From Streptomyces antibioticus (GTDB taxonomy: Bacteria > Actinomycetota > Actinomycetes > Streptomycetales > Streptomycetaceae), in assembly GCF_002019855.1 (NCBI RefSeq), contig NZ_CM007717.1:7325750-7389749 (forward strand): a stretch of 64,000 bases of DNA, read 5' to 3'. Both the position numbers and the translations under genes were made by a program. A model generated the notes under the pieces. That model did not search any database, had not been told where the DNA came from, and saw nothing but the letters and a program-made list of their open reading frames with translations. Shown here one piece after another: positions 42,697 to 51,159 of this stretch. Positions within the stretch are counted from its first letter, which is position 1. Every line of letters begins with the position of its first letter.

Positions 42697-44784
42697 ATGG
42701 TTGATCGGGGAGCGAGCGCCCTGTCACTCCCGGACGACTGGCCCGCCCACCCGGATCCGATCCTGGCGCTCAACCGCATGGGCAGCTTCGACTGGGACCT
42801 CGACTCGGGGCAGTTCCACATGGACGCCCGGGCGCACGAGATCTTCGACCTCAGGCCCGACGAGTTCGACGGCGACCCCGCCTCCCTCGGCCTGCGCGTA
42901 CCGCCGGCCGAGGGCATCCGCCTGGACGAACTGGTCTCCCAGGCGATCAAGGACGGCAGCGAGAACTACGGCGCCTACTTCCGGATGCGGCTGCGCGACG
43001 GCACCCTGCGCTGGACCCACACCCAGGGCTACATCCGGCGCGACGGGACGGGCCGCCCGCGCCGGATCGTCGGCATCGTCCGTGACGCCACCGACGAGCT
43101 GAGCGCCCTCGCCGCCCGTGCCGACGACGCCTCCCTGGACGACGCCCGCCGCGAACAGACCAACGTCGTCCAGCTCACCACCGCCGCCCTGGCCCACGCC
43201 CGGACCGTGCAGGACGTCATCGACGTCCTCAAGGACACCCACGGGCTCACCCACCTCGGCGCGACCAGCCTCGTCATGGGCCTGGTCGAGGCGGGCCGCA
43301 TCCGGCTGGTCGCCGAGGGCCCCGAGGGCAGCTTCGTCCCCGGCACCCTCGTCACCCGGATCGACGAGCCGTACCCGATGAGCGAGGTGGTGCGCACCCT
43401 CACCCCCCGGTTCATCGAGTCGCCCGAGGAGTTCGCGGCCGGCTACCCCGTGCTCTGGCCGCACATCACCGACCTGAAGATCACCTCGGCGGCCTATCTG
43501 CCGCTGATCGTCCAGGCCCACCCGATCGGCGCGATGGGCCTGCTCTACAGCAACCGCGCCGGGTTCACCCAGGAGGAGCGCAACATCCTCGTCGCGCTCG
43601 GCAGCAGCATCGCCCAGAGCCTCCAGCGCGCCATGTTCTACGAGCAGGAGAAGGACATCGCGCAGGGCCTCCAGCAGGCCATGCTGCCGCGCACCATCCC
43701 CGGCGTGCCCGGCGCCGACATCGCCGTCCGCTACCGCGCCGCCACCATCGGCGGCTCCCTGGGCCGTGACATCGGCGGCGACTGGTACGACGTCATCCCG
43801 CTGCCCGGCGGACGGGTCGGCGCGGTCATCGGCGACGTCCAGGGCCACGACACCCACGCGGCCGCCGTCATGGGCCAACTCCGCATCGTCCTGCGGGCCT
43901 ACGCCGCCGAGGGCCACACCCCGGCCACGGTGATGGCCCGCGCCTCGGTCTTCCTGCACGAACTGGACACCGACCGCTTCGCCACCTGCCTGTACGCCGA
44001 GGCCGACCTGTCCACCGGCGTCGTCCAGCTCGTCCGCGCCGGGCACATCGACCCGCTGCTGCGCGACCGGGACGGCACCTGCCGGCGCATCTCCGTCCCC
44101 GGCGGGCTGCCGCTGGGGCTCTCCGCCGAGTTCGGCAGCCTCGAATACCCCGTCGGCACCATCGAACTGGACCCCGGCCACACCCTGCTGCTGTGCACCG
44201 ACGGCCTGGTCGAACAGCCCGGCGCCGACGTCGACGACGGCATGCTCAGCCTCTCCGCCCTGATCGCCACCGGCCCGGAGGACGTCCGCGGGCTCGCCGA
44301 CCGGCTGATCGAGGTCGCCGAGGAGCGCGGCGGGGACGACGACGTGGCCCTGCTCCTGCTGCGCCGGCGCGGCCAGGACACCCCGCGCACCGGCGGCCGG
44401 CTCCAGCAGCACGTGGCACCCGGCGACCCGGAGGCCCTCACCGGGGCCCGCCACATGATCCGCGCCGCCGTCCGCGCCTGGGGCGCCCGCGACCACGCCG
44501 ACGAGATCGAGCTGGTCGCCGACGAACTGATCACCAACGCCCTGATGCACACCGAGGGCGCCGCGATCGTCACCCTGCGGGCCTTCACCGGCGCCGACCG
44601 GCGGCTGCGGGTCGAGGTCGAGGACTCCTCCAGCGCCCTGCCGCGCCGCCGCGAGGCGGGCGAGTCGGGGGTCTCCGGACGGGGACTGCTCCTGGTGGAC
44701 CTGCTCGCGGACGTCTGGGGCGTGGAGGCGCGGGGCGGCGGCAAGTGCGTGTGGTGCGAGTTCGTCGTACCGGACGAGTCCTGA
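42697..44784 (+). CDS. PAS-GAF-PP2C (SpoIIE)-HATPase regulatory phosphatase
   Basis: A 695-aa regulator. PAS is at ~25-125 (GSFDWDLDSGQFHMD then RRIVGIVRDAT), GAF at ~145-310, and a SpoIIE-type PP2C phosphatase at ~330-560 (GGDWYDVIPLPGGRVGAVIGD, LCTDGLVE, DDDVALLLLRR). A C-terminal anti-sigma-type ATPase is at ~575-690 (ADELITNALMHT, GRGLLLVDLLADVWG). Such proteins switch anti-sigma-factor antagonists by dephosphorylation and by kinase activity, tying a sensed signal to alternative sigma control. ATG 42697 follows AAGGTGG. Confidence 0.92.
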   Translation: MVDRGASALSLPDDWPAHPDPILALNRMGSFDWDLDSGQFHMDARAHEIFDLRPDEFDGDPASLGLRVPPAEGIRLDELVSQAIKDGSENYGAYFRMRLRDGTLRWTHTQGYIRRDGTGRPRRIVGIVRDATDELSALAARADDASLDDARREQTNVVQLTTAALAHARTVQDVIDVLKDTHGLTHLGATSLVMGLVEAGRIRLVAEGPEGSFVPGTLVTRIDEPYPMSEVVRTLTPRFIESPEEFAAGYPVLWPHITDLKITSAAYLPLIVQAHPIGAMGLLYSNRAGFTQEERNILVALGSSIAQSLQRAMFYEQEKDIAQGLQQAMLPRTIPGVPGADIAVRYRAATIGGSLGRDIGGDWYDVIPLPGGRVGAVIGDVQGHDTHAAAVMGQLRIVLRAYAAEGHTPATVMARASVFLHELDTDRFATCLYAEADLSTGVVQLVRAGHIDPLLRDRDGTCRRISVPGGLPLGLSAEFGSLEYPVGTIELDPGHTLLLCTDGLVEQPGADVDDGMLSLSALIATGPEDVRGLADRLIEVAEERGGDDDVALLLLRRRGQDTPRTGGRLQQHVAPGDPEALTGARHMIRAAVRAWGARDHADEIELVADELITNALMHTEGAAIVTLRAFTGADRRLRVEVEDSSSALPRRREAGESGVSGRGLLLVDLLADVWGVEARGGGKCVWCEFVVPDES

Positions 44785-44832
44785 CGCCGCCGCTCCGCAG
44801 CGCCTGCCGTCCCGCGTGGCACTCTGGAACGT

Positions 44833-45696
44833 ATGCCGGAACTCCCCGAGGTCGAAGCGCTCAAGGACTTCCTCACCGAGCGTGTCGTCGGCCGAGAGAT
44901 CGTGCGCGTCCTGCCGGTGGCGATCAGCGTCCTGAAGACGTACGACCCGCCGCTCACCGCCGTCGAGGGGCACGAGGTCACCGCCGTGCACCGGTTCGGG
45001 AAGTTCCTGGACTTCCGGACGGAGGGCGGACCGCATCTCGTCACGCATCTCGCGCGCGCCGGCTGGCTGCACTGGCGGGACCGGCTGCCCGACGGACCGC
45101 CCCGGCCCGGCAAGGGACCCCTCGCGCTGCGGGTGGCCCTGGAGACGGGTGAGGGCTTCGACCTGACGGAGGCCGGCACCCAGAAGCGGCTCGCGGTGTA
45201 CGTGGTCCGGGACCCGGCGGAGGTGCCCGGGGTGGCCCGGCTCGGCCCCGACCCGCTGGCCCCGGACTTCGACGAGGAGCGGCTGGCCGCACTGCTGTCG
45301 GGGGAACGGCGTCAGCTCAAGGGCGCCCTGCGGGACCAGAGTCTGATCGCGGGGGTCGGCAACGCCTACAGCGACGAGATCCTGCACGCGGCCCGGATGT
45401 CGCCGTTCAAGCTGGCCGCGTCACTCACCCCGGCCGAGATCCACACGCTGTACGAGGCCCTGCGCGGCACGCTCACCGAGGCGGTCGACCGCTCCCGGGG
45501 CCTGGCCGCGGGGCGGCTGAAGGCGGAGAAGAAGACGGGGCTGCGGGTGCACGGGCGGACCGGGGAACCGTGCCCGGTGTGCGGGGACACCATCCGCGAG
45601 GTGTCCTTCAGCGACTCGTCGCTCCAGTACTGCCCCACCTGCCAGACGGGCGGGAAGCCGCTGGCGGACCGCCGGATGTCCCGGCTGCTGAAATAG
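44833..45696 (+). CDS. Fpg/Nei-family DNA glycosylase
   Basis: A 287-aa base-excision repair enzyme. The N-terminus PELPEVEALKDFL gives catalytic Pro2 and Glu3. GVGNAYSDEILHAARMSP is the helix-two-turn-helix, and the C-terminal zinc finger is CPVCGD...YCPTCQ. It removes oxidised bases and nicks the abasic site. The VLPVAISVLKTYDPP segment differs from classic MutM, so it fits the actinobacterial Fpg/Nei-like group rather than mutM itself. Confidence 0.93.
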   Translation: MPELPEVEALKDFLTERVVGREIVRVLPVAISVLKTYDPPLTAVEGHEVTAVHRFGKFLDFRTEGGPHLVTHLARAGWLHWRDRLPDGPPRPGKGPLALRVALETGEGFDLTEAGTQKRLAVYVVRDPAEVPGVARLGPDPLAPDFDEERLAALLSGERRQLKGALRDQSLIAGVGNAYSDEILHAARMSPFKLAASLTPAEIHTLYEALRGTLTEAVDRSRGLAAGRLKAEKKTGLRVHGRTGEPCPVCGDTIREVSFSDSSLQYCPTCQTGGKPLADRRMSRLLK

Positions 45697-45745
45697 GCGC
45701 CGACCTGAAACAGGCGCCGACCTGGAACAGGCCCTGACCTGGTAG
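45695..45745. repeat. Three 17-bp tandem repeats at the 3' end of the glycosylase gene
   Basis: Units of AGGCGCCGACCTGAAAC type are repeated three times (45695-45711, 45712-45728 and a degenerate 45729-45745), starting inside the TAG stop codon. They lie between convergent genes. Confidence 0.7.
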
Positions 45746-45758
45746 ATCGCCTCGGCGG

Positions 45759-46415
45759 CTAGTCCACCGGCAGGGTCACCAGGTGTTCGCCGGTCGCGGT
45801 GCGCAGCTCGTAGCGGACGATCTCCTCGGGGTGCCAGGCGGCACCGCCGTGCATGGTGTTGGGGCGGGCGTCGTGCAGCGGGACGGTCCAGCTCGTGACG
45901 GTCTGCTCGGAGCCGTCCTGGCCGATGGCGACCAGCCGGCAGGGCCGGGGACCGGCGCCGTCCTTCACCTTCAGCTCGATCTGGCTGCCCCAGGCCGCGT
46001 CCTCCACGGTGACCTCGGCCCACACCCCGGACTTCTCGTCGGTCGCGGTGACCCGGACCGGGTCACCGCCGCCGTCCCCGCCCGCCATCATCGCGACGGC
46101 GGGTCCGGCGAGGGCCACGACCACCGAGGCGGCGAGGGCGAACATCAGCCGGCGCCGGGCGGCCCGCCGCCTGGCCGCCACCTCACCGAGCAGCCGGTCG
46201 AGGAGCCGCGGCCCGGGACCCGCGAAGGGGTGCACCGTGCGCGGGGTGGCGCGGCGGTAGAGCATCATCTGCCGTGCGGTGGGGCCGAATTCGGTCACCT
46301 GCGCGGTGCAGCTCGCACACTCCATGAGGTGGTCCTCGAAACGGAAGGCTTCCGCCTCGTCCAGCACGCCGAGCGCGTACGCGGCGACGTCGCGATGCCT
46401 TTCCAGGGACCTCAT
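45759..46415 (-). CDS. Zinc-finger anti-sigma factor, single membrane span
   Basis: A 218-aa protein with an N-terminal ZAS motif H-x3-C-x2-C (DHLMECASC), a basic linker, one span at ~100-118 (LMFALAASVVVALAGPAVAMM) and an extracytoplasmic ~90-residue domain. It should hold an ECF sigma factor inactive until an envelope signal is sensed. The likely partner is the sigma factor at 47207-47755, with one gene in between. Confidence 0.88.
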   Translation of the reverse strand: MRSLERHRDVAAYALGVLDEAEAFRFEDHLMECASCTAQVTEFGPTARQMMLYRRATPRTVHPFAGPGPRLLDRLLGEVAARRRAARRRLMFALAASVVVALAGPAVAMMAGGDGGGDPVRVTATDEKSGVWAEVTVEDAAWGSQIELKVKDGAGPRPCRLVAIGQDGSEQTVTSWTVPLHDARPNTMHGGAAWHPEEIVRYELRTATGEHLVTLPVD

Positions 46416-46556
46416 GCCGAAACCTCGTGCCTTTGGGTGCCAGTGGGGTTACTCCTTGCTCCCACCGGTACGGACCAGGCACCCGAATCACTCAAGCCAC
46501 GTACCGAATCGTGACCCAGGTGTTCGGAGCGGTCGCGCGCGCGGATTGGTGTGAAT

Positions 46557-47069
46557 CTAGAAAAGATGAATCGCCAGGTGGCCGAGGGGCAGACCGAGCT
46601 GCCAGGCGGGCGTCCACACCTTCGGACCCTCGTCCTCGCCGGCCGGGGCGCCGCCCGGAACCGCGTTCAGATCCGGCGCCAGCAGCTCGGTCTCCTCCAG
46701 CCAGCGCCAGGCGGCCTCGGCCAGATCGAGATCGGGGGCGGGGGAGTCCGACCGGGCGGCCTCCGCCTTCAGTTGAGACATACGTTCCGCGACCCAGTTC
46801 TGCCACGGCTGGTCGTACGCCGTGAGCGAAAGCCAGGTCTCCAACTGAGTCACGACCCGGATGCCGGGCAGTTCCCCGTCGGTGTCGGAGAGGAAGATGG
46901 TCAGGGCCAGCGCGTCGCGCCCGGCGCGGAACTCGAAGGACGTCGGCGGCATGAGATCGCCGGTCCGCAGCAGTTCGTCGGCGATGTACTCGGCGTACAA
47001 CCAGGCCATGGGAACGGTGAGTTCACCGCCGCCGGGGCCTTCCGTGCTCCGATGACCTCTGTGCAGCAT
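46557..47069 (-). CDS. Hypothetical protein between sigma and anti-sigma genes
   Basis: A 170-aa soluble protein rich in Trp, Leu and Glu (VPMAWLYAEYIADELLRTGD, then FLSDTDGELPGIRVVTQLETW), with no family I can name. GGAGGA lies upstream of ATG 47069. Its position between the ECF sigma gene and the anti-sigma gene, all on one strand, suggests a third component of that signalling unit. Confidence 0.75.
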   Translation of the reverse strand: MLHRGHRSTEGPGGGELTVPMAWLYAEYIADELLRTGDLMPPTSFEFRAGRDALALTIFLSDTDGELPGIRVVTQLETWLSLTAYDQPWQNWVAERMSQLKAEAARSDSPAPDLDLAEAAWRWLEETELLAPDLNAVPGGAPAGEDEGPKVWTPAWQLGLPLGHLAIHLF

Positions 47070-47206
47070 CCCTTCCTGCCTTCCTCCGGTGCGTGCGCGT
47101 CGCCCGATGCCGGGATCGCCGGTCCGGAACACGGATAAGGACACCCGACTGCTCAACCGAGGTCCACGGCAAGGCACTTTACGGAGGTTTGACTCGACGC
47201 CGGGTT

Positions 47207-47755
47207 TCAGCCCAGGTCGGGCGCGTAACCGGGAAGCACCCGGCGCAGGGCGCGCAGCGCGTAGTACGCGCGCGACTTCACGGTACCGGGCGGGATGCCG
47301 AGGGTCTCGGCGGCCTCCGCCACACTGGCCCCGCGGAAGTACACGAGCACCAGGACGTCACGGTGTTCGGGAGTGAGTGTCTTCACAGCCTCGCGCACAT
47401 CGAGGGTCGCGGCGGCCCGTTCGGCGTGGTCGGCGCAGACCGGCGCGTTCTCCAGGACGGCGTCCCCGACCTCGGCGGGGCGCGCCTGCCGGGCCCGGCG
47501 CGCGTCTATCGCGAGCCGCCGGCCGACGGTGAGCAGCCAGGGCCGTACGGAGTCGAAGGCGTCGGCGCGCAGCGCCTCGGGGTTCTGCCAGGCGCGCACC
47601 AGGGTCTCCTGGACGAGGTCCTCGGCGCGCTGGCGATCGCCGTCGCAGAGCCTCAGGAGCAGCGCGAAGAGCGGCCGTCCGTGCTCGCGCTGGAGTGCGG
47701 CCAGCTCGTGCTCGGCGGTCGTCGTCCTGGTGGTGAGGGCGGTCCCGGCGGTCAT
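47207..47755 (-). CDS. ECF-type RNA polymerase sigma factor
   Basis: A 182-aa sigma-70 family protein. Region 2 includes DRQRAEDLVQETLVRAWQNP and RPWLLTVGRRLAIDARR. Region 4 is LTPEHRDVLVLVYFRGASVA followed by EAAETLGIPPGTVKSR. ATG 47755 gives the normal ECF length; longer upstream reading is unlikely because of its composition. The cognate anti-sigma factor is probably the one at 45759-46415. The 244-bp upstream gap shows only GC-rich repeats of the GCGCCGACC type. Confidence 0.9.
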   Translation of the reverse strand: MTAGTALTTRTTTAEHELAALQREHGRPLFALLLRLCDGDRQRAEDLVQETLVRAWQNPEALRADAFDSVRPWLLTVGRRLAIDARRARQARPAEVGDAVLENAPVCADHAERAAATLDVREAVKTLTPEHRDVLVLVYFRGASVAEAAETLGIPPGTVKSRAYYALRALRRVLPGYAPDLG

Positions 47756-47999
47756 GCGCGTATGGCATCGCAAGGGACGGTTTCGGGACAGGGCGCGCAC
47801 GCGGGCGTGCGGCGGACGGTCGATCGCGTCGGCGAACGGTACGACGAACGGTCGGACCGCGCCGACCGCGCCGACCGCGTCTAGGCCGATCGCGCGCATC
47901 GGGCCGGGCGACGGGAGTGCCGGGGCGTCCCCTTCGCGTCGATGAGCTAAAGGTGGTACGTGCGTAAATATGACAATGCGTCAGAATTGAGGTGAACCG

Positions 48000-49154
48000 G
48001 TGTTCCTCGCCCGCAGACACCAGGTGGCGCTCGCCATGACCGCGATCCTCGCCGCGGCCGCCGCCTGCCAGGCCCGCGACGACCGCCCGGCGGACCGGGC
48101 CGGGAACCCGGCGCCGGCCGCCGGCCGCGGCTTCACGCTCGTCGCCTCCGGTGACATCGTCCCGCACGACTCGGTCATCGACCGGGCGCGCTTCGACGCC
48201 GGCGGCGCGGGCTACGACTTCCGCCCGATGTTCGAGGGCATCCGACCGGTCGTCTCCCGCGCCGATCTGGCGCTGTGTCACATGGAGACCGTGTACGGCG
48301 CGGACGGCCTCTACACCGGCTACCCGGTGTTCAAGTCCCCGCCCGAGATCGCCCCGGCCGTCGCCGCGACCGGCTACGACGGCTGCTCCACCGCCTCCAA
48401 CCACAGCCTCGACGACGGCGCCGCCGGCGTGCAGCGCACCCTCGACGCGCTCGACGGCGCCGGCGTGCGCCACGCGGGCACCGCGCGCACCCAGGCCGAG
48501 GGCAGCGCGATCACGCTGATGCGCGCCGGTCCGGCCCAGGTCGCCCACCTCGCCTACACCTACGACACCAACGGCATCCCGCTGCCCGAGGGGCAGCCGT
48601 GGACCGTCAACCTGATCGACGAGGGCCGTATCCTCGCCGACGCCAAGGCCGCCCGGCAGGCGGGCGCCGACGTGGTCGTCGTCTCCCTGCACTGGGGCAC
48701 CGAGTGGCAGGACGCGCCGGACGACCGGCAGGTGACCCTGGCCCGCGCCCTCACCGCATCCCGCACCGGCGACCGCCCCGACATCGATCTGATCCTGGGC
48801 ACCCACGCCCATGTCCCGCAGGCGTACGAGAAGGTCAACGGCACCTGGGTGGTCTACGGCATGGGCGACCAGGTCGCCGGCGAGATGTTCAACAACGCGG
48901 GCGCCCGCGACCCGCGCGGCAACCAGTCCACCGTCGCCCGCTTCACCTTCGCCCCGCCCGCGAAGGCCGGCGGCCGCTGGGAGGTGCGCAAGGCCGAGTT
49001 CGTGCCGCAGATGTACGACGTCGACGCGGGCCGGGTGGTCAACCTCAACCAGGTCCTCGCCCAGGGCGCGGCCGTCGAGGGCGTGCGCGACCGGATCCGG
49101 GACGTCGTCCTGAGCCGGGGCGCCGCCAAGGACGGGCTGGTGATGGGGGAGTAG
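48000..49154 (+). CDS. CapA-family (poly-gamma-glutamate synthesis-type) lipoprotein
   Basis: A 384-aa exported protein with a metallophosphatase-like CapA fold. Motifs are LVASGDIVPHD, ALCHMETV, ASNHSLDDG, VVVSLHWGTEW and ILGTHAHVPQ. The N-terminus ends in AAAAC, a likely lipobox. CapA proteins take part in polyglutamate capsule export, but many actinobacterial members have unknown roles, and no capBC genes are nearby. The GTG is preceded by GAGGTGA. Confidence 0.9.
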   Translation: MFLARRHQVALAMTAILAAAAACQARDDRPADRAGNPAPAAGRGFTLVASGDIVPHDSVIDRARFDAGGAGYDFRPMFEGIRPVVSRADLALCHMETVYGADGLYTGYPVFKSPPEIAPAVAATGYDGCSTASNHSLDDGAAGVQRTLDALDGAGVRHAGTARTQAEGSAITLMRAGPAQVAHLAYTYDTNGIPLPEGQPWTVNLIDEGRILADAKAARQAGADVVVVSLHWGTEWQDAPDDRQVTLARALTASRTGDRPDIDLILGTHAHVPQAYEKVNGTWVVYGMGDQVAGEMFNNAGARDPRGNQSTVARFTFAPPAKAGGRWEVRKAEFVPQMYDVDAGRVVNLNQVLAQGAAVEGVRDRIRDVVLSRGAAKDGLVMGE

Positions 49155-49185
49155 GGGAGCCGGCGGCGGGTGCGGGGGCGGGCGG

Positions 49186-49680
49186 TCAGTCGTCGACGTC
49201 GACGTGGTCGAACGTCCTCAGCATCTCCCGCAGCACCCGTACGCAGGCCCGTACCTCCGCGTCGGTCAGATCGCCCCCGACCTGGCGGTTCAGGGTGTGC
49301 TCCCGGTCCAGGACGGTGGCGATCAGGGTCCGGCCCTCCTCGGTGATCCGGATGAGCGACGACCGCTGGTGCGCGGGGTTGGGGAGGATCTCCACCCACC
49401 CGTGCGCCGCCGCGTCGTTGACCATGCGCTGCACGAACTGCCGGCTCAGCGCCTGGATCCGGCTGAGCTGAGGGACCGTCAGATCGCCTTTGCGGCGCAG
49501 CAGATCGAGCACCGAGCGGACCCCGACGGACGCGCCCTCCACGGCCTCGCCCTGTTCGACCTTGCGCAGCGCGCGCCGGTAGAGCGGGCCGACCAGATCG
49601 AAGACCTCGGTGAGCCGGTGGCCGAGTTCGTCGGGTGGGAGGGGGCTGTCGGCGGGAGGCGGCGGGGCGGTGTCGTTCAC
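49186..49680 (-). CDS. MarR-family transcriptional regulator
   Basis: A 164-aa winged-helix regulator. VRSVLDLLRRKGDLTVPQLS and IQALSRQFVQRMVNDAAAHG form the DNA-binding part, then the wing NPAHQRSSLIRITEEG. The start is uncertain: GTG 49680 is used, with GTG 49686 or ATG 49707 possible. It faces the hydrolase gene across twin operator-like repeats, so it probably represses both itself and the hydrolase. Confidence 0.88.
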   Translation of the reverse strand: MNDTAPPPPADSPLPPDELGHRLTEVFDLVGPLYRRALRKVEQGEAVEGASVGVRSVLDLLRRKGDLTVPQLSRIQALSRQFVQRMVNDAAAHGWVEILPNPAHQRSSLIRITEEGRTLIATVLDREHTLNRQVGGDLTDAEVRACVRVLREMLRTFDHVDVDD

Positions 49681-49705
49681 CCCCACATCATGCACCCCCG
49701 GCAAC

Positions 49706-49755
49706 ATGACACCTTGGTTGCCAAATTCCTCGTAAGATGACACCTTGGTTGTCAT
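49706..49755. promoter_or_regulatory. Twin MarR-type operators in the divergent promoter
   Basis: ATGACACCTTGGTTGTCAT (49737-49755) is an inverted repeat ATGACA-n7-TGTCAT. A near copy, ATGACACCTTGGTTGCCAA, lies at 49706-49724, centre to centre 31 bp apart (about three helix turns). TAAGAT at 49733-49738 is a likely -10 for the hydrolase gene and lies between and partly within the sites. Confidence 0.7.
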
Positions 49756-50572
49756 GACTGCCGTTGCTTCGGACATGACGTACTTCGCCTCCGCCGACGG
49801 GGACCTCGCCTACCGCGAGGCCGGATCCGGCGATCCGCTGGTCCTGATCCACTCCGGATTCGTCGACCACCGGGTCTTCGACGACGTGATCCCGGCGCTC
49901 GCCCGCACCCACCGGGTGATCGCGCCCGACGTCCGCGGCCACGGCGCCTCCGCCAACGCCACCCGGCCCTTCCGCTGGCCCGACGACCTCGCCGCGCTGC
50001 TGCGCCACCTCGACGCGGGGCCCGCCGTCCTGGCCGGTGTCTCGATGGGCGGGGTGATCGTCACCGACACGCTGCTCGAACACCCGGAGCTGGTGCGCGC
50101 CGCCGTGGTGGCCGGCGCCTCCACCGGCGAGTTCCGGGACACCGACCCCTGGCACCGGGAGATCCAGGCGGAGACCGCCCGCTGCCTGGCCGCCGGGGAC
50201 GTCGAGGGCTGGCTGAAGGCGTTCCTGAGCTTCGTGCCCGGCCCACACCGCACGCTCGACGAGGTCGACCCGGACATCCCGCGGCGGCTGACCGAGATGG
50301 CCCTGAACACCCTCTCCAAGCACAGGCCCGGAGAGAAGGACCGGCACGTGCGAGTGACCGACACCTGGTCCCGGGTGCCGAAGATCGACGTCCCGGTGCT
50401 CACCCTGAACGGCGCCCTGGACACCCCCGACGTGCTCGCCGCGGCGCAGCGCCTGGCCGACACCGTCCGCGACGGCCGGTCCGTGCTGATCGAGGGCACC
50501 GCGCACTACCCGATGATGGAGAAGCCCGAGGAGTTCACCGCCGTGATCACGGACTTCCTGCGCACCCTCTGA
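49754..50572 (+). CDS. Alpha/beta hydrolase
   Basis: A 272-aa serine hydrolase fold protein. GDPLVLIHSGFVDHRVFDDV is followed by the nucleophile elbow GVSMGG, acid-region VLTLNGALDTPD and catalytic His in GTAHYPMMEKP. The substrate is unknown. ATG 49754 lies within the second operator and close to the inferred transcription start, so the mRNA may be nearly leaderless; ATG 49775 is an alternative. Control by the divergent MarR gene is likely. Confidence 0.9.
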   Translation: MTAVASDMTYFASADGDLAYREAGSGDPLVLIHSGFVDHRVFDDVIPALARTHRVIAPDVRGHGASANATRPFRWPDDLAALLRHLDAGPAVLAGVSMGGVIVTDTLLEHPELVRAAVVAGASTGEFRDTDPWHREIQAETARCLAAGDVEGWLKAFLSFVPGPHRTLDEVDPDIPRRLTEMALNTLSKHRPGEKDRHVRVTDTWSRVPKIDVPVLTLNGALDTPDVLAAAQRLADTVRDGRSVLIEGTAHYPMMEKPEEFTAVITDFLRTL

Positions 50573-50596
50573 CCGGCCGAGTCGGCCCGCGGCGGG

Positions 50597-51070
50597 CTAC
50601 GGCACCACGGTCACCGGCCATCGCCCGGCCTTGACCAGCCGTACGGCCACCGATCCCACGATCCGGTGGCCGGCCTGCTCGGAGGCGCCCACCACCACCG
50701 CGTCGGCCTTCAGCTCGTCCGCGGCCTTCACCAGCCCGTTGTACGGGTCCCCGCGGAAGGTGTGGAACTCCCAGCGCACGTCGAATATCCCGCGCGTGCG
50801 CTCGGTCGCCTCCCGGATCTGCGCGACCAGGTCCTCCGCGATCTCGTCGGTCGTCTCCGCGACCGACACCCCGAGCGCTGCGCCCGCCGTCATCACGGGC
50901 TGGACGTACACCACCGCGAGCAGGGCGTTCTGGCGGCGGGCCAGACCGCCCGCGTAGGCCGCGGCCCGCAGCGACGAATCGGAGCCGTCCACCCCGACGA
51001 GGATCACCTTGGGGCCGTCCGTACCCCGTTCGAACCGGTGCGCGGGCTGCGGCGCGTGCTGTTCCGTCAC
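50597..51070 (-). CDS. Universal stress protein family
   Basis: A 157-aa single-UspA-domain protein: KVILVGVDGSDSSLRAAAYA at the start, and VVVGASEQAGHRIVGSVAVR near the end, where the ATP-binding G-x2-G-x9-G-S motif is altered (Glu replaces the second Gly). ATP binding is therefore uncertain. It is a single gene, divergent from lysX. Confidence 0.92.
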   Translation of the reverse strand: MTEQHAPQPAHRFERGTDGPKVILVGVDGSDSSLRAAAYAGGLARRQNALLAVVYVQPVMTAGAALGVSVAETTDEIAEDLVAQIREATERTRGIFDVRWEFHTFRGDPYNGLVKAADELKADAVVVGASEQAGHRIVGSVAVRLVKAGRWPVTVVP

Positions 51071-51159
51071 CCCCCGAGGCTACCGAAACCCCCGGTGGCG
51101 CCCACCGCCCCCCACCCTTTCGACGGGCGCCACGGCCCCGCTGTTCCTACAGTCGGAAC

